This document shows, in pieces, positions 56,255 to 63,325 of a DNA stretch of 64,000 bases (position 1 is its first letter; the number at the start of each line of letters is the position of its first letter). The DNA comes from Paenibacillus sacheonensis (GTDB lineage: Bacteria > Bacillota > Bacilli > Paenibacillales > Paenibacillaceae), in assembly GCF_009909195.1 (NCBI RefSeq), contig NZ_JAAAMU010000021.1, forward strand, positions 1-64,000, given 5' to 3'. Made by a program: the position numbers and the translations under genes. A model generated the notes under the pieces. That model was not told the origin of the DNA. It saw nothing but the letters and a program-made list of their open reading frames with translations, and did not search any database.

Positions 56255-56614
56255 GTGTATACCATCAACGAAGTTGCGGAGCTATGCGATTTGTCGGCGC
56301 ACACGATTCGTTATTACGATAAGGAAGGCCTGCTTCCGTTCATCACGCGCACCAAGAACGGCAACCGGGAGTTCTCGGAACAGAGTTTGGAGCTGATCCG
56401 GCTCATCTGCTGCTTGAAGAATACGGGCATGCCAATCAAAGATATCAAGCAGTATATCGATCTGCTCATGGAGGGGACGCACACCTCCGACGTGCGCAGG
56501 CGCGTGATGGTCGATCATCGCAAGGAAGTGCTTCGGCAGATGAACGAGCTGAAGAAGAATTTGAATCTGATCGATCTGAAAATCAGTCATTACGACAGCA
56601 AACATACGCATTGA
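56255..56614 (+). CDS. MerR-family transcriptional regulator
   Basis: The 119-residue regulator has a MerR winged helix (~1-70: 'YTINEVAELCDLSAHTIRYYDKEGLLPFITRTKNGNREFSEQSLELIRLICCLKNTGMPIKDIKQYI') and a short dimer coiled coil (~80-115). No metal cysteines are present in the C-terminal loop, so it fits the AdhR/YhdM group that senses aldehydes or electrophiles. The start is GTG after GGGGAGGA. The next gene's promoter has the 19-bp spacer and palindrome of a MerR target, linking the two directly. Confidence 0.92.
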   Translation: MYTINEVAELCDLSAHTIRYYDKEGLLPFITRTKNGNREFSEQSLELIRLICCLKNTGMPIKDIKQYIDLLMEGTHTSDVRRRVMVDHRKEVLRQMNELKKNLNLIDLKISHYDSKHTH

Positions 56615-56620
56615 TGCCAG

Positions 56621-56661
56621 ACCAGGCGAGGCGGAGCGGACGCTCCCCGGCCTGGTTTTTT
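56621..56661 (+). terminator. Terminator of MerR gene
   Basis: ACCAGGC...GGAGCG pairs with CGCTCC...GCCTGGT, followed by TTTTTT, right after the MerR stop codon. Confidence 0.85.
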
Positions 56662-56679
56662 GACGATGGAATTACCGGT

Positions 56680-56710
56680 TTGACTTGGAGTCTTCTCGAA
56701 GTGATACATT
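56680..56710 (+). promoter_or_regulatory. MerR-type promoter/operator of SDR gene
   Basis: TTGACT (56680-56685) and TACATT (56705-56710) are 19 bases apart, the over-long spacing that MerR activators correct by twisting DNA. Within the spacer ACTTGGAG-TCTT-CTCGAAGT (56683-56702) is an inverted repeat matching at 7 of 8 positions. Confidence 0.85.
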
Positions 56711-56765
56711 ACTAGTACCACCTGATGCAGTGCCGGTGGCATCCTACTTACAGAGGAGAGTTACC

Positions 56766-57530
56766 ATGGAACAACAACCGAAAATCGCGTTGATTACCGG
56801 AGGAAGCCGGGGATTGGGGAGAAATGCAGCCCTTGCCCTGGCCCATAGAGGCAACGACGTCATCGTCACTTACCATAGCCAGCAGGCTCAGGCAGAGTCC
56901 CTCGTGCAGGAGGTACGGGCCTTGGGGCGGAAAGCGGCCGCGATCCGGCTGGATGCCGGACAAACGGCTTCGTTTGATGCTTTCAAGGACGAGCTGTTGA
57001 CGGTACTCCGGGATAACTGGCAGCGGGAAAATTTCGATTATCTCATTAACAATGCGGGTTTCGGGTTCTACGCTTCGATCGCGGAGACGACGGAAGCGCA
57101 ATTCGATGAACTGATGAACGTGCACGTCAAGGGCGTTTTCTTCCTGACGCAGAAGCTGATGCCCCACCTGGCGGACCATGGCGCGATCATCAATGTTTCC
57201 TCCGGCTTGACGCGATTCACGATCCCGGGCAGCGCTGCCTATGCCGCGATGAAGGGCGCCGTAGAAGTACTGACGAGATATATGGCCAAGGAACTCGGCG
57301 CGAGAGGCATTCGCGTCAACACGATTGCCCCGGGAGCCATTGCGACCGAGTTCGGCGGCGGCAGGCTGAAGAGCAGCGAAGAGATGCAAGCGTTCATCTC
57401 CGGTCAAACCGCGCTCGGCAGAACCGGCCAGGCCGACGATATCGGCGGCGTCATCGCGGCGCTCTGCGCGAACGAGATGGGATGGGTCAACGCGCAGCGA
57501 ATCGAGGCTTCGGGCGGCATGTTCCTGTAA
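56766..57530 (+). CDS. Short-chain dehydrogenase/reductase (SDR)
   Basis: The 254-residue classical SDR has the cofactor motif 'TGGSRGLG' (11-18), 'NNAG' (95-98), catalytic Ser145/146 and Tyr159-x3-Lys163 ('SAAYAAMK') and the C-terminal 'GGVIAALCANEMGWVNAQRIEASGG'. It oxidises or reduces a carbonyl/alcohol with NAD(P)(H); the substrate is unknown. Control by a MerR regulator of the aldehyde-sensing type suggests a role in reactive carbonyl removal (inference). ATG 56766 follows GAGGAGA. Confidence 0.93.
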   Translation: MEQQPKIALITGGSRGLGRNAALALAHRGNDVIVTYHSQQAQAESLVQEVRALGRKAAAIRLDAGQTASFDAFKDELLTVLRDNWQRENFDYLINNAGFGFYASIAETTEAQFDELMNVHVKGVFFLTQKLMPHLADHGAIINVSSGLTRFTIPGSAAYAAMKGAVEVLTRYMAKELGARGIRVNTIAPGAIATEFGGGRLKSSEEMQAFISGQTALGRTGQADDIGGVIAALCANEMGWVNAQRIEASGGMFL

Positions 57531-57634
57531 GCAGACGCATGTTGCGCATGCCGGGCGCTTGCCGGGCGAGGCGGCTGCCTACGCGCCAATCCTGGCCGAC
57601 AGCTTGGGTATTTGATGTTGGAATCCTGTCTTAT

Positions 57635-57662
57635 ACAAGGATGTCTCTCCTCACATAGAGTA
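57635..57662 (+). promoter_or_regulatory. Sigma-K-like promoter
   Basis: AC at 57635-57636, 17 bases, then CATAGAGTA (57654-57662) match the mother-cell sigma-K pattern AC-N16/17-CATANNNTA, 29 bases before the Cys-rich gene start codon. Judged by eye. Confidence 0.55.
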
Positions 57663-57691
57663 TCTTAGCTCTCTAAGAAGGAGGAATTCAG

Positions 57692-58093
57692 GTGTCCGCT
57701 AAAGTTCAGGTGAAGAATGTCAAAGCCGTTCGTACTGGCAAATCCCGCAAAGCACGCGTATCACATGAAAGCTTAGGAGGTGCCCGTTCCGGCGGCTGCT
57801 GCAACAATCGCCGCGACGGTGCCGTCGAAGGCATTCAAGAGGCAGGCGCAGATCTGAGCGATCTGTTCGGTCAATTGAAAAACCCTATGGTCGCCGCGAA
57901 GCTTGTTCGCGCGATCCGCTGCAGAAACCGCAAAGTCATCGAGGAATTGATTGGCGCCAACTGCAACGTTGTCTGTTTCTTCCATCAAGGCCGTTTCGCC
58001 TGCGTTCGTATCGCGTGCGTATTCGGCAACTGCTGCGACGTCCGTATCAGCTTCGACATTTGCGTCTCCATGGGCAATTGCCACAACGTCTGA
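57692..58093 (+). CDS. Cysteine-rich protein, putative spore coat/crust component
   Basis: A 133-residue protein with eleven cysteines, nine in the last 60 residues ('NCNVVCFFHQGRFACVRIA', 'VFGNCCDVRISFDICV', 'GNCHNV'), and a basic N-terminus (K/R-rich 1-25). The alternating hydrophobic-Cys beta pattern suits disulfide crosslinking in an outer spore layer, as in CotZ/ExsY-type proteins, but the order of motifs differs and I cannot assign a family. The sigma-K-like promoter supports mother-cell expression. The GTG start follows AGGAGGA by seven bases. Confidence 0.75.
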   Translation: MSAKVQVKNVKAVRTGKSRKARVSHESLGGARSGGCCNNRRDGAVEGIQEAGADLSDLFGQLKNPMVAAKLVRAIRCRNRKVIEELIGANCNVVCFFHQGRFACVRIACVFGNCCDVRISFDICVSMGNCHNV

Positions 58094-58126
58094 TGACTCT
58101 TCGCGAATTGTTTTAAACGCTTGTCG

Positions 58127-58158
58127 GCCGTCCTCGCTTCTTAGTGAGGGCGGCTTGT
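58127..58158 (+). terminator. Terminator of Cys-rich gene
   Basis: GCCGTCCTC pairs with GAGGGCGGC over a ten-base loop, followed by TTGTTG. Confidence 0.75.
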
Positions 58159-58182
58159 TGTATGTATGGGCAGGTAACCGGC

Positions 58183-58232
58183 AAGAACCCGGACGGAGCA
58201 GGCGTGCCGCCTACCCGTTCGGGTTCTTTTTT
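58183..58232. terminator. Second hairpin between convergent genes
   Basis: AAGAACCCG pairs with CGGGTTCTT, with an inner ACGG/CCGT stem, followed by TTTTT on the plus strand. It backs up the previous terminator and ends the esterase transcript from the other side. Confidence 0.82.
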
Positions 58233-58262
58233 GCTGCCGTTAATATGCTGATAAGGCAAGGA

Positions 58263-59240
58263 CTATCGATTGCCCCTGGTTTGATCCTCGCGCAGCCAGG
58301 CATTGGCCAGCAGCAGCGCGCCCCGGGCGGCCGCCGTATCCGACAGATCGTTCAGCATGACGAAGTCGTGGATGATGCCTTGAAAGCGCGCTGCCGTGAC
58401 GCGGACGCCGGCTTCCCGAAGCTTCGCGGCGTAGGCTTCGCCCTCGTCGCGCAGCACGTCGGCTTCGCCCGTGATGATCAGTGCCGGCGGCAGGTCTTTC
58501 AGCTGCTCCTTCGACGCCCGCAGCGGCGATGCGGTTACCTCGGCACGCTCTTTCGGGTCGGCGGCGTATTGATCCCAGAACCACTGCATGCCCTCCCGGC
58601 TCAGGAAATAGCCCTCCGCGAACTGCTCGTACGACTCCGTGTCGAAGGCCGCATCCGTCACCGGATAGAACAGCAGCTGCTTGGCGATTCGCGGACCGCC
58701 CCGCTCCTTGGCCATCAGCGTCACGGCGGCGGTCATGTTGCCGCCGACGCTGTCGCCGGCCACGGTCAGCCGGGAAACATCGGCGCCAAGCTCCTCGCCG
58801 TTCTCGGCGGCCCATTTGACGACCGCGTAGATTTCCTCGATCGCGGTCGGATATTTATTTTCCGGCGACAGGCTGTACTCGGGGAAGACGACGATGGAGC
58901 CGGAACCGACGGCAAGCTCGCGGACCAGCCGGTCATGTGTGTGCGCGTTGCCGAACACCCAGCCGGCCCCGTGGATATAGACGATTAAGCCCGGCGTCCC
59001 GGTGATCTCCTTCGGCGTGACGATCGTGACCGGCACTTCGCCTTTGGGACCGCCGGGCACGCTTCGTATCGCGAGCCTGGCGGCCGGCTTCGTCACCGGT
59101 CCGGACTGCACCTTGTTCACTTGCTCGCGGCCCTTCTCGGGCCCAAGCTCATACAGGAACGGCGGCTTGGACGTCTTCTCTACGAACTGCTGCGCTTCTT
59201 GCTCCAGCACGACTTTGCTCGTTGATGTTTTGCTTTGCAT
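58263..59240 (-). CDS. Alpha/beta hydrolase, HSL-type esterase
   Basis: The 325-residue esterase has the oxyanion motif 'YIHGAGWVFGN' (HGAG, normally HGGG) at ~89-98, nucleophile Ser164 in 'AGDSVGGN', the acid in 'GEADVLRDEG' and the His in 'IIHDFVML'. This is the hormone-sensitive-lipase family of carboxylesterases that act on short acyl esters in the cytoplasm. It lacks a signal peptide. AAGGAG precedes the ATG by eight bases. It is monocistronic. Confidence 0.92.
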   Translation of the reverse strand: MQSKTSTSKVVLEQEAQQFVEKTSKPPFLYELGPEKGREQVNKVQSGPVTKPAARLAIRSVPGGPKGEVPVTIVTPKEITGTPGLIVYIHGAGWVFGNAHTHDRLVRELAVGSGSIVVFPEYSLSPENKYPTAIEEIYAVVKWAAENGEELGADVSRLTVAGDSVGGNMTAAVTLMAKERGGPRIAKQLLFYPVTDAAFDTESYEQFAEGYFLSREGMQWFWDQYAADPKERAEVTASPLRASKEQLKDLPPALIITGEADVLRDEGEAYAAKLREAGVRVTAARFQGIIHDFVMLNDLSDTAAARGALLLANAWLREDQTRGNR

Positions 59241-59260
59241 ACGCAGAACTCCTTCCGAGA

Positions 59261-59425
59261 ATGAAGTTGCATGACTGTTTCCTTACTTACACGCCCGGGG
59301 ACGAAACCGAAACCGCCGCGCAGCGGTACTCCGTCATGGAGCTGCAGTTGTCCGGACTTCGGGCGGCGGGCGGCTGCCGGGTATCCGAACCGTTGGCGGG
59401 CGCGCGGCATAAGCTGATCATATAG
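59261..59425 (+). CDS. Possible small protein (54 aa), unproven
   Basis: An open frame of 54 codons ('MKLHDCFLTYTPGDETETAA', then on to 'GARHKLII') whose third codon positions are strongly G/C, as in genes of this genome. It ends 21 bases before the tyrosinase-like gene and could be its leader cistron. Against it, no clear ribosome binding site precedes the ATG and it overlaps the esterase promoter region. I recognise no family. Confidence 0.35.
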   Translation: MKLHDCFLTYTPGDETETAAQRYSVMELQLSGLRAAGGCRVSEPLAGARHKLII

Positions 59426-59446
59426 CTTGGAAAGGGAGGGACAGGT

Positions 59447-60211
59447 ATGCCGATCATTCCGAATTTCCCGCAGCAGCTGCTCGAAGAGCATATGCACTGG
59501 CATCATGCAAACCACTATGACGATCCTTCGCAGCTGCCGCCGGGCTACGGACAGAACTTCTTGAATTTTCACCGCCAATTCATCAACAAGGTATATCAAT
59601 GGTACAGCGAGCAAGGTTATGATCCGCGGCAGATTGCCGGGTGGCAGGGCGTACCGGAACCTATCCGGAATACGTCATGCTATAACCGCGCAGCCGAGGC
59701 GCGCGTGTTGAATAATCCGCGGTCGTTCGCGACGGCGGACCAGCTGGGGCTGTTCATCGAGGGCTCGAACCTCCATGGCTGCATCCATCAAGAAGCGGCC
59801 AGAATCTACGGAGAGTCCGCGCTCAACGACTTCGACGAAGCGCCGCGTACCACGATGTTTTACAACATTCACGGCATGATCGACGAATGGTACAAGAATT
59901 GGGAGCGGGCTGCGGGCATCGCGAGAGGAACCGCGAACAAGTCGTCCGCCGGCGGATCGCGGGGGAGAAGCGCCGGTGCGTCGCGGACGCGAGGCGCCGC
60001 GAGAGCAGGCGTGAAAGCAGGCACGAAAGCGAAGCGGAGTGCCTCGGTTCCGCAGCCGCATAAACCGTCGATAAGCGGGGCAGCGCAAAGAGGGCCGCTG
60101 CGCAGCGGCCCTCAAAACATGCCGGGTCTGCCGCTTATACATGAAGCAGCAAGGCACGGAACGTCTCCGAATAATAAGAAGCCGGGCGGGGGACGAAACC
60201 GGAAGCCGTAA
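59447..60211 (+). CDS. Tyrosinase-like (type 3 copper) protein with basic C-terminal tail
   Basis: The 254-residue protein shows tyrosinase-family copper motifs: a His cluster 'HMHWHHANH' (15-23), 'NFLNFHRQFI' (H42; family FLxWHRxYL), 'LHGCIHQEA' (H110, H114) and 'FYNIHGMIDEWYKNW' (H142; family FxxHHxxxDxxW, second His kept). It may bind two coppers and oxidise phenols or carry oxygen. After ~residue 155 comes a Gly/Ser/Arg/Lys-rich basic tail of ~100 residues. The last 77 bases overlap the convergent Nudix gene and contain a terminator palindrome, so the tail end may be a readthrough product. The start follows GGGAGGG. Confidence 0.75.
   Translation: MPIIPNFPQQLLEEHMHWHHANHYDDPSQLPPGYGQNFLNFHRQFINKVYQWYSEQGYDPRQIAGWQGVPEPIRNTSCYNRAAEARVLNNPRSFATADQLGLFIEGSNLHGCIHQEAARIYGESALNDFDEAPRTTMFYNIHGMIDEWYKNWERAAGIARGTANKSSAGGSRGRSAGASRTRGAARAGVKAGTKAKRSASVPQPHKPSISGAAQRGPLRSGPQNMPGLPLIHEAARHGTSPNNKKPGGGRNRKP
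60090..60113 (-). terminator. 24-bp perfect palindrome, likely Nudix/MscL terminator
   Basis: GAGGGCCGCTGC and its exact complement abut with no spacer. It lies 22 bases past the Nudix stop on the minus strand, followed there by CTTTG, and inside the 3' coding part of the tyrosinase-like gene on the plus strand. Confidence 0.7.
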
Positions 60212-60809
60212 CCAGCGCCTCGGCGCCGGCAGGCACGCCGTCCTCGCCGAGACGAAAGCCCGTGCAGCGCACCTGCTCCAGCCGGCCCTCGAACAGCGCG
60301 ATCATCGCTTCAAGCTCGGCCTCGTAGACGCCGGACACTTCCTCCCGCTGGAGGGTCAGCGAGGTAAGCGGCCCGGGATAGACGAAGCCGTATATATCGC
60401 TGATCTCCCTGTCTAGGAACGCCGTCCCTTGCGCGATGCCGGCTATTTCCTTGCTGGCTTCGCCGAGGTACAGAAGCGACTCGAACGGGATCGCGGCGCC
60501 GAGTTCTTCCTCGATCTCTCTCGCCGCGTCCCGCATCGATTCGCCGGCGGTTAGATGGCCGGCGGCGGTAATGTCGAAGTGTCCCGGGAACGTGTCCTTA
60601 TCCGGGGACCGCTGCTGGAACAGGACAAGCTTGCGCCCGTCCTCGCGGCGCGCCAGCCAGCAGTGGATGGACCGGTGCCACAGCCCCCGGGCATGCACCT
60701 CGCTCCGAGGCGCCGTGCCGAGCCAGGCGCCGTTCTCGTCATAGTAGTCGAAGCGCTCCTCGGCCTCTTGCGGTCCGCCGTTTGAACCGTTCCCCGTCTC
60801 GTCGCTCAT
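60135..60809 (-). CDS. Nudix hydrolase
   Basis: The 224-residue protein has a Nudix box 'GHLTAGESMRDAAREIEEELG' with the metal-binding REIEEE core; the spacing between the first Glu and RE is one residue shorter than the classic pattern, as seen in the isopentenyl-diphosphate-isomerase-like group. The N-terminal 'DYYDENGAWLGTAPRSEVHARGLWHRSIHCWL' also fits that group. It hydrolyses nucleotide-diphosphate-like substrates; which one is unknown. It starts three bases after the MscL stop and is co-transcribed. Its 3' end overlaps the convergent gene by 77 bases. Confidence 0.9.
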   Translation of the reverse strand: MSDETGNGSNGGPQEAEERFDYYDENGAWLGTAPRSEVHARGLWHRSIHCWLARREDGRKLVLFQQRSPDKDTFPGHFDITAAGHLTAGESMRDAAREIEEELGAAIPFESLLYLGEASKEIAGIAQGTAFLDREISDIYGFVYPGPLTSLTLQREEVSGVYEAELEAMIALFEGRLEQVRCTGFRLGEDGVPAGAEALVTASGFVPRPASYYSETFRALLLHV

Positions 60810-60812
60810 AGG

Positions 60813-61307
60813 CTAGGACAAGCCTCCCTCAAGCTCCGACTCCGCATCCGTCTCGAGATGGGAGGTGCAGTGGGAGCAGCGCGTCGCCTTGACCGGAATT
60901 TTGGACAAACAATAGGGGCAGTTCTTGTCCGTCGGCTCCGACGGGGCGGCCGGATCCGGCTGGCCGAGGCGGCGCAGCGCGTTTGCCCCTTTGACGATCA
61001 TGAAGATACAGAAGGCGACGATCGTGAAATCAAGCAGAACGTTCAGAAAGTTACCGTATGCAATGACGGCCGCGGATTGCTCCTTCGCGTGAGTCAAGGT
61101 GTCCGGATTTTTGTCGCTGGATAAATTGATGAACCGATCAACTAAATTAACTCTGCCGAGCAGGATGCTGATCGGCGGCATGATGATGTCGTTGACGAGC
61201 GAGGTGACGATTTTGCCGAAGGCGCCGCCGATGATAACCCCGACCGCGAGGTCGAGCACGTTGCCGCGGACGGCGAATTCTTTGAACTCTTTTAAAATTT
61301 TAACCAT
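60813..61307 (-). CDS. mscL: Large-conductance mechanosensitive channel MscL with C-terminal zinc ribbon
   Basis: Residues 1-115 are MscL: 'KEFKEFAVRGNVLDLAVGVIIGGAFGKIVTSLVNDIIMPPISILLGRV' (helix 1 with the pore pattern), external loop and helix 2 'ALLDFTIVAFCIFMIVKG'-like. It opens under membrane tension during osmotic downshock. The usual cytoplasmic helix bundle is replaced by a zinc-ribbon-like tail with two CxxC pairs, 'CPYCLSKIPVKATRCSHC' (~131-148), making it ~164 aa. AGAGGA precedes the ATG. Confidence 0.93.
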   Translation of the reverse strand: MVKILKEFKEFAVRGNVLDLAVGVIIGGAFGKIVTSLVNDIIMPPISILLGRVNLVDRFINLSSDKNPDTLTHAKEQSAAVIAYGNFLNVLLDFTIVAFCIFMIVKGANALRRLGQPDPAAPSEPTDKNCPYCLSKIPVKATRCSHCTSHLETDAESELEGGLS

Positions 61308-61487
61308 GTTATGATTCCTCTCCTTCCCGTACTATATTATATCCGACGAGAAGGCTACTTCAACTATGAAGTGCGGCAGCCGTCGAGGATTGGAAGGCTT
61401 TGTCGCGAAAAAAAGGATTTTTTGGAAAAATGTCGAAATGGATGGGGACTATCAATCGACCCTAAGCGGGGAAAACGGAGAATCGCG

Positions 61488-63293
61488 ATGATTGAACCTT
61501 TGTTTGGCGATCAATGGATCATGCTCGTGCTCGCGCTGGCCATCCAGTTGTTCGCGTCCATTACCATCTACAGCATGATCGGACATCTCAAGCTGAAGCG
61601 CGCCAAGCAGCATTTTTGGCTGCTGAGCGGGGCGCTCGTTTACGCCCTCGGCCTTTGGGTAAGCCATCTCATCATCGTATTGTCATCCAACTACATGATG
61701 GTGATCGATTGGACGATTCTCGTCAAGCTGTTCGGCATCATGGCCAGCACGTACGGCTCGTTCCGCCTGCTGGGATCGCGCACGCCGTATGCCGTTCGTC
61801 TCCTCGGAAGCAGTACGCTCATGGCATTCGGGGCGAACCTCGTCGTCTACCTGTTCCTGCTGAGCAGCGAGATGGAGTCGTTCCGCTTCGATCCCGGCTT
61901 TGCCTGCATTGCATTCCTCTTCAGCATGATCGGGAACGCCGGTTCCTTCTATTTGTTCGAACGCAGGAGAGGCTCGGTCCTTCTCCCCGGCCTGCTGCTC
62001 GGCGTATCCGGCATTATTATGCAGCTGTTCGGGCTAGGGACGATTACGGATATCGACAGCGGCGTCGTACTGACCGCCGATCGGCTGAACGACTATATGC
62101 AGCTGCTGTCCATCGTGCTGGGGCTGGCCACGATCGCGATCTTCGCCTTCAGTCTCGTCGCCCGGTACGTGGACCGCAGGTACGCCTCGATGAACGAGCG
62201 GTACAAGCTGCTGGTGGAGAACTCCATCGACATGATCGCGGTCATTCAAGACGGACGCTGGGACTATATTAACCGTTCGGGTCTGCGGATGTTCGAGGCC
62301 GCGAGCGAGCGGGACTTGGTCGGCCGAAGCATCTACCAGCATTTGCGGCCGAAGGACCACGCGGCGATGCAGCAGCTGCTGCAGGGCTCTCGGAAGAAGG
62401 AGCGCCATACGCCCGTCGAGATGGAATGGTTCACGCTGCAGGGAGGAATCCTTCATACGGAAGTAATCGAGACGAGCACGAAGCTGTCGGGCAAGCCGGT
62501 CATTCAGATCATCATCCGCGATATCTCGGAGCGGAAGAAGAACGAGGAACTGCTCATCAACTCCGAGAAGCTCTATGTCGCCGGGCAGCTGGCCGCCGGC
62601 ATCGCGCACGAAATCCGCAACCCGCTGACGTCGCTGAAAGGTTTTCTGCAGCTGATCGTCTCGGGCAGGAGCAGTAAAAATTACTACGATATCATGAAAT
62701 CGGAGCTAACCCGCATCGAGTCAATCGTGAGCGAGCTGCTCATGCTGTCCAAGCCGCAGATTTATGATCTTACGCACCAAGACATCCGGCTCATCATGTC
62801 GGATACCGTCACGCTGCTGGATGCGCAGGCGATCCTGCACAATATCGCCATCGAGACGAATCTGGGCGAGGAGCCGTTATGGGTGTTCGGCGTGGAGAAT
62901 CAGCTGAAGCAGGTGTTCATCAACGTCATCAAGAATGCCATCGAGGTGATGATGGACGGCGGCGTGATCAAGGTCGCTTGCCTGCGGGACGAGAAAGGCC
63001 GCAACGTCGTGCGCATCGCGGACCGCGGGCCGGGCATCTCGCAGGAGCAGCTGTCCAAGATCGGCCAGCCTTTCTATACCACGAAGGAGAAAGGGACGGG
63101 ACTCGGGCTGATGGTGACGTATAAAATCGTCGATAACCACCAGGGCAGCGTCGAGGTGAGCAGCTGCCTCGGGGAAGGCACGACGTTCGATATCGTGCTG
63201 CCGTACGACGCGCCGAAGGGCGCGGAAGAATCGGAGCGCGGCAAGGTTGTTCCGATTCACCGCTACCGCGAGGATAACGAGAGCGCCTCCTAA
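61488..63293 (+). CDS. Membrane PAS sensor histidine kinase, KinB/sporulation-kinase-like
   Basis: The 601-residue kinase has about seven N-terminal helices (to ~residue 225; 'YALGLWVSHLIIVLS' recalls the MHYT signature), a PAS domain (~235-345, 'MNERYKLLVENSIDMIAVIQDGRWDYINRSGLRMF'), HisKA with H374 in 'LAAGIAHEIRNPLTSLKGFLQLI' and a HATPase ('VFINVIKNAIEVM', 'DRGPGI', 'GTGLGLMVTYKIV'). The IAHEIRNPLTSLKGF block is the hallmark of Spo0 phosphorelay kinases (KinA-E), which signal to Spo0F. Control of sporulation is an inference. The ATG follows ACGGAG. It is divergent from mscL. Confidence 0.92.
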   Translation: MIEPLFGDQWIMLVLALAIQLFASITIYSMIGHLKLKRAKQHFWLLSGALVYALGLWVSHLIIVLSSNYMMVIDWTILVKLFGIMASTYGSFRLLGSRTPYAVRLLGSSTLMAFGANLVVYLFLLSSEMESFRFDPGFACIAFLFSMIGNAGSFYLFERRRGSVLLPGLLLGVSGIIMQLFGLGTITDIDSGVVLTADRLNDYMQLLSIVLGLATIAIFAFSLVARYVDRRYASMNERYKLLVENSIDMIAVIQDGRWDYINRSGLRMFEAASERDLVGRSIYQHLRPKDHAAMQQLLQGSRKKERHTPVEMEWFTLQGGILHTEVIETSTKLSGKPVIQIIIRDISERKKNEELLINSEKLYVAGQLAAGIAHEIRNPLTSLKGFLQLIVSGRSSKNYYDIMKSELTRIESIVSELLMLSKPQIYDLTHQDIRLIMSDTVTLLDAQAILHNIAIETNLGEEPLWVFGVENQLKQVFINVIKNAIEVMMDGGVIKVACLRDEKGRNVVRIADRGPGISQEQLSKIGQPFYTTKEKGTGLGLMVTYKIVDNHQGSVEVSSCLGEGTTFDIVLPYDAPKGAEESERGKVVPIHRYREDNESAS

Positions 63294-63325
63294 AGCCTAA
63301 AGCCAAGGCAAGCACAGCCGGCCGG

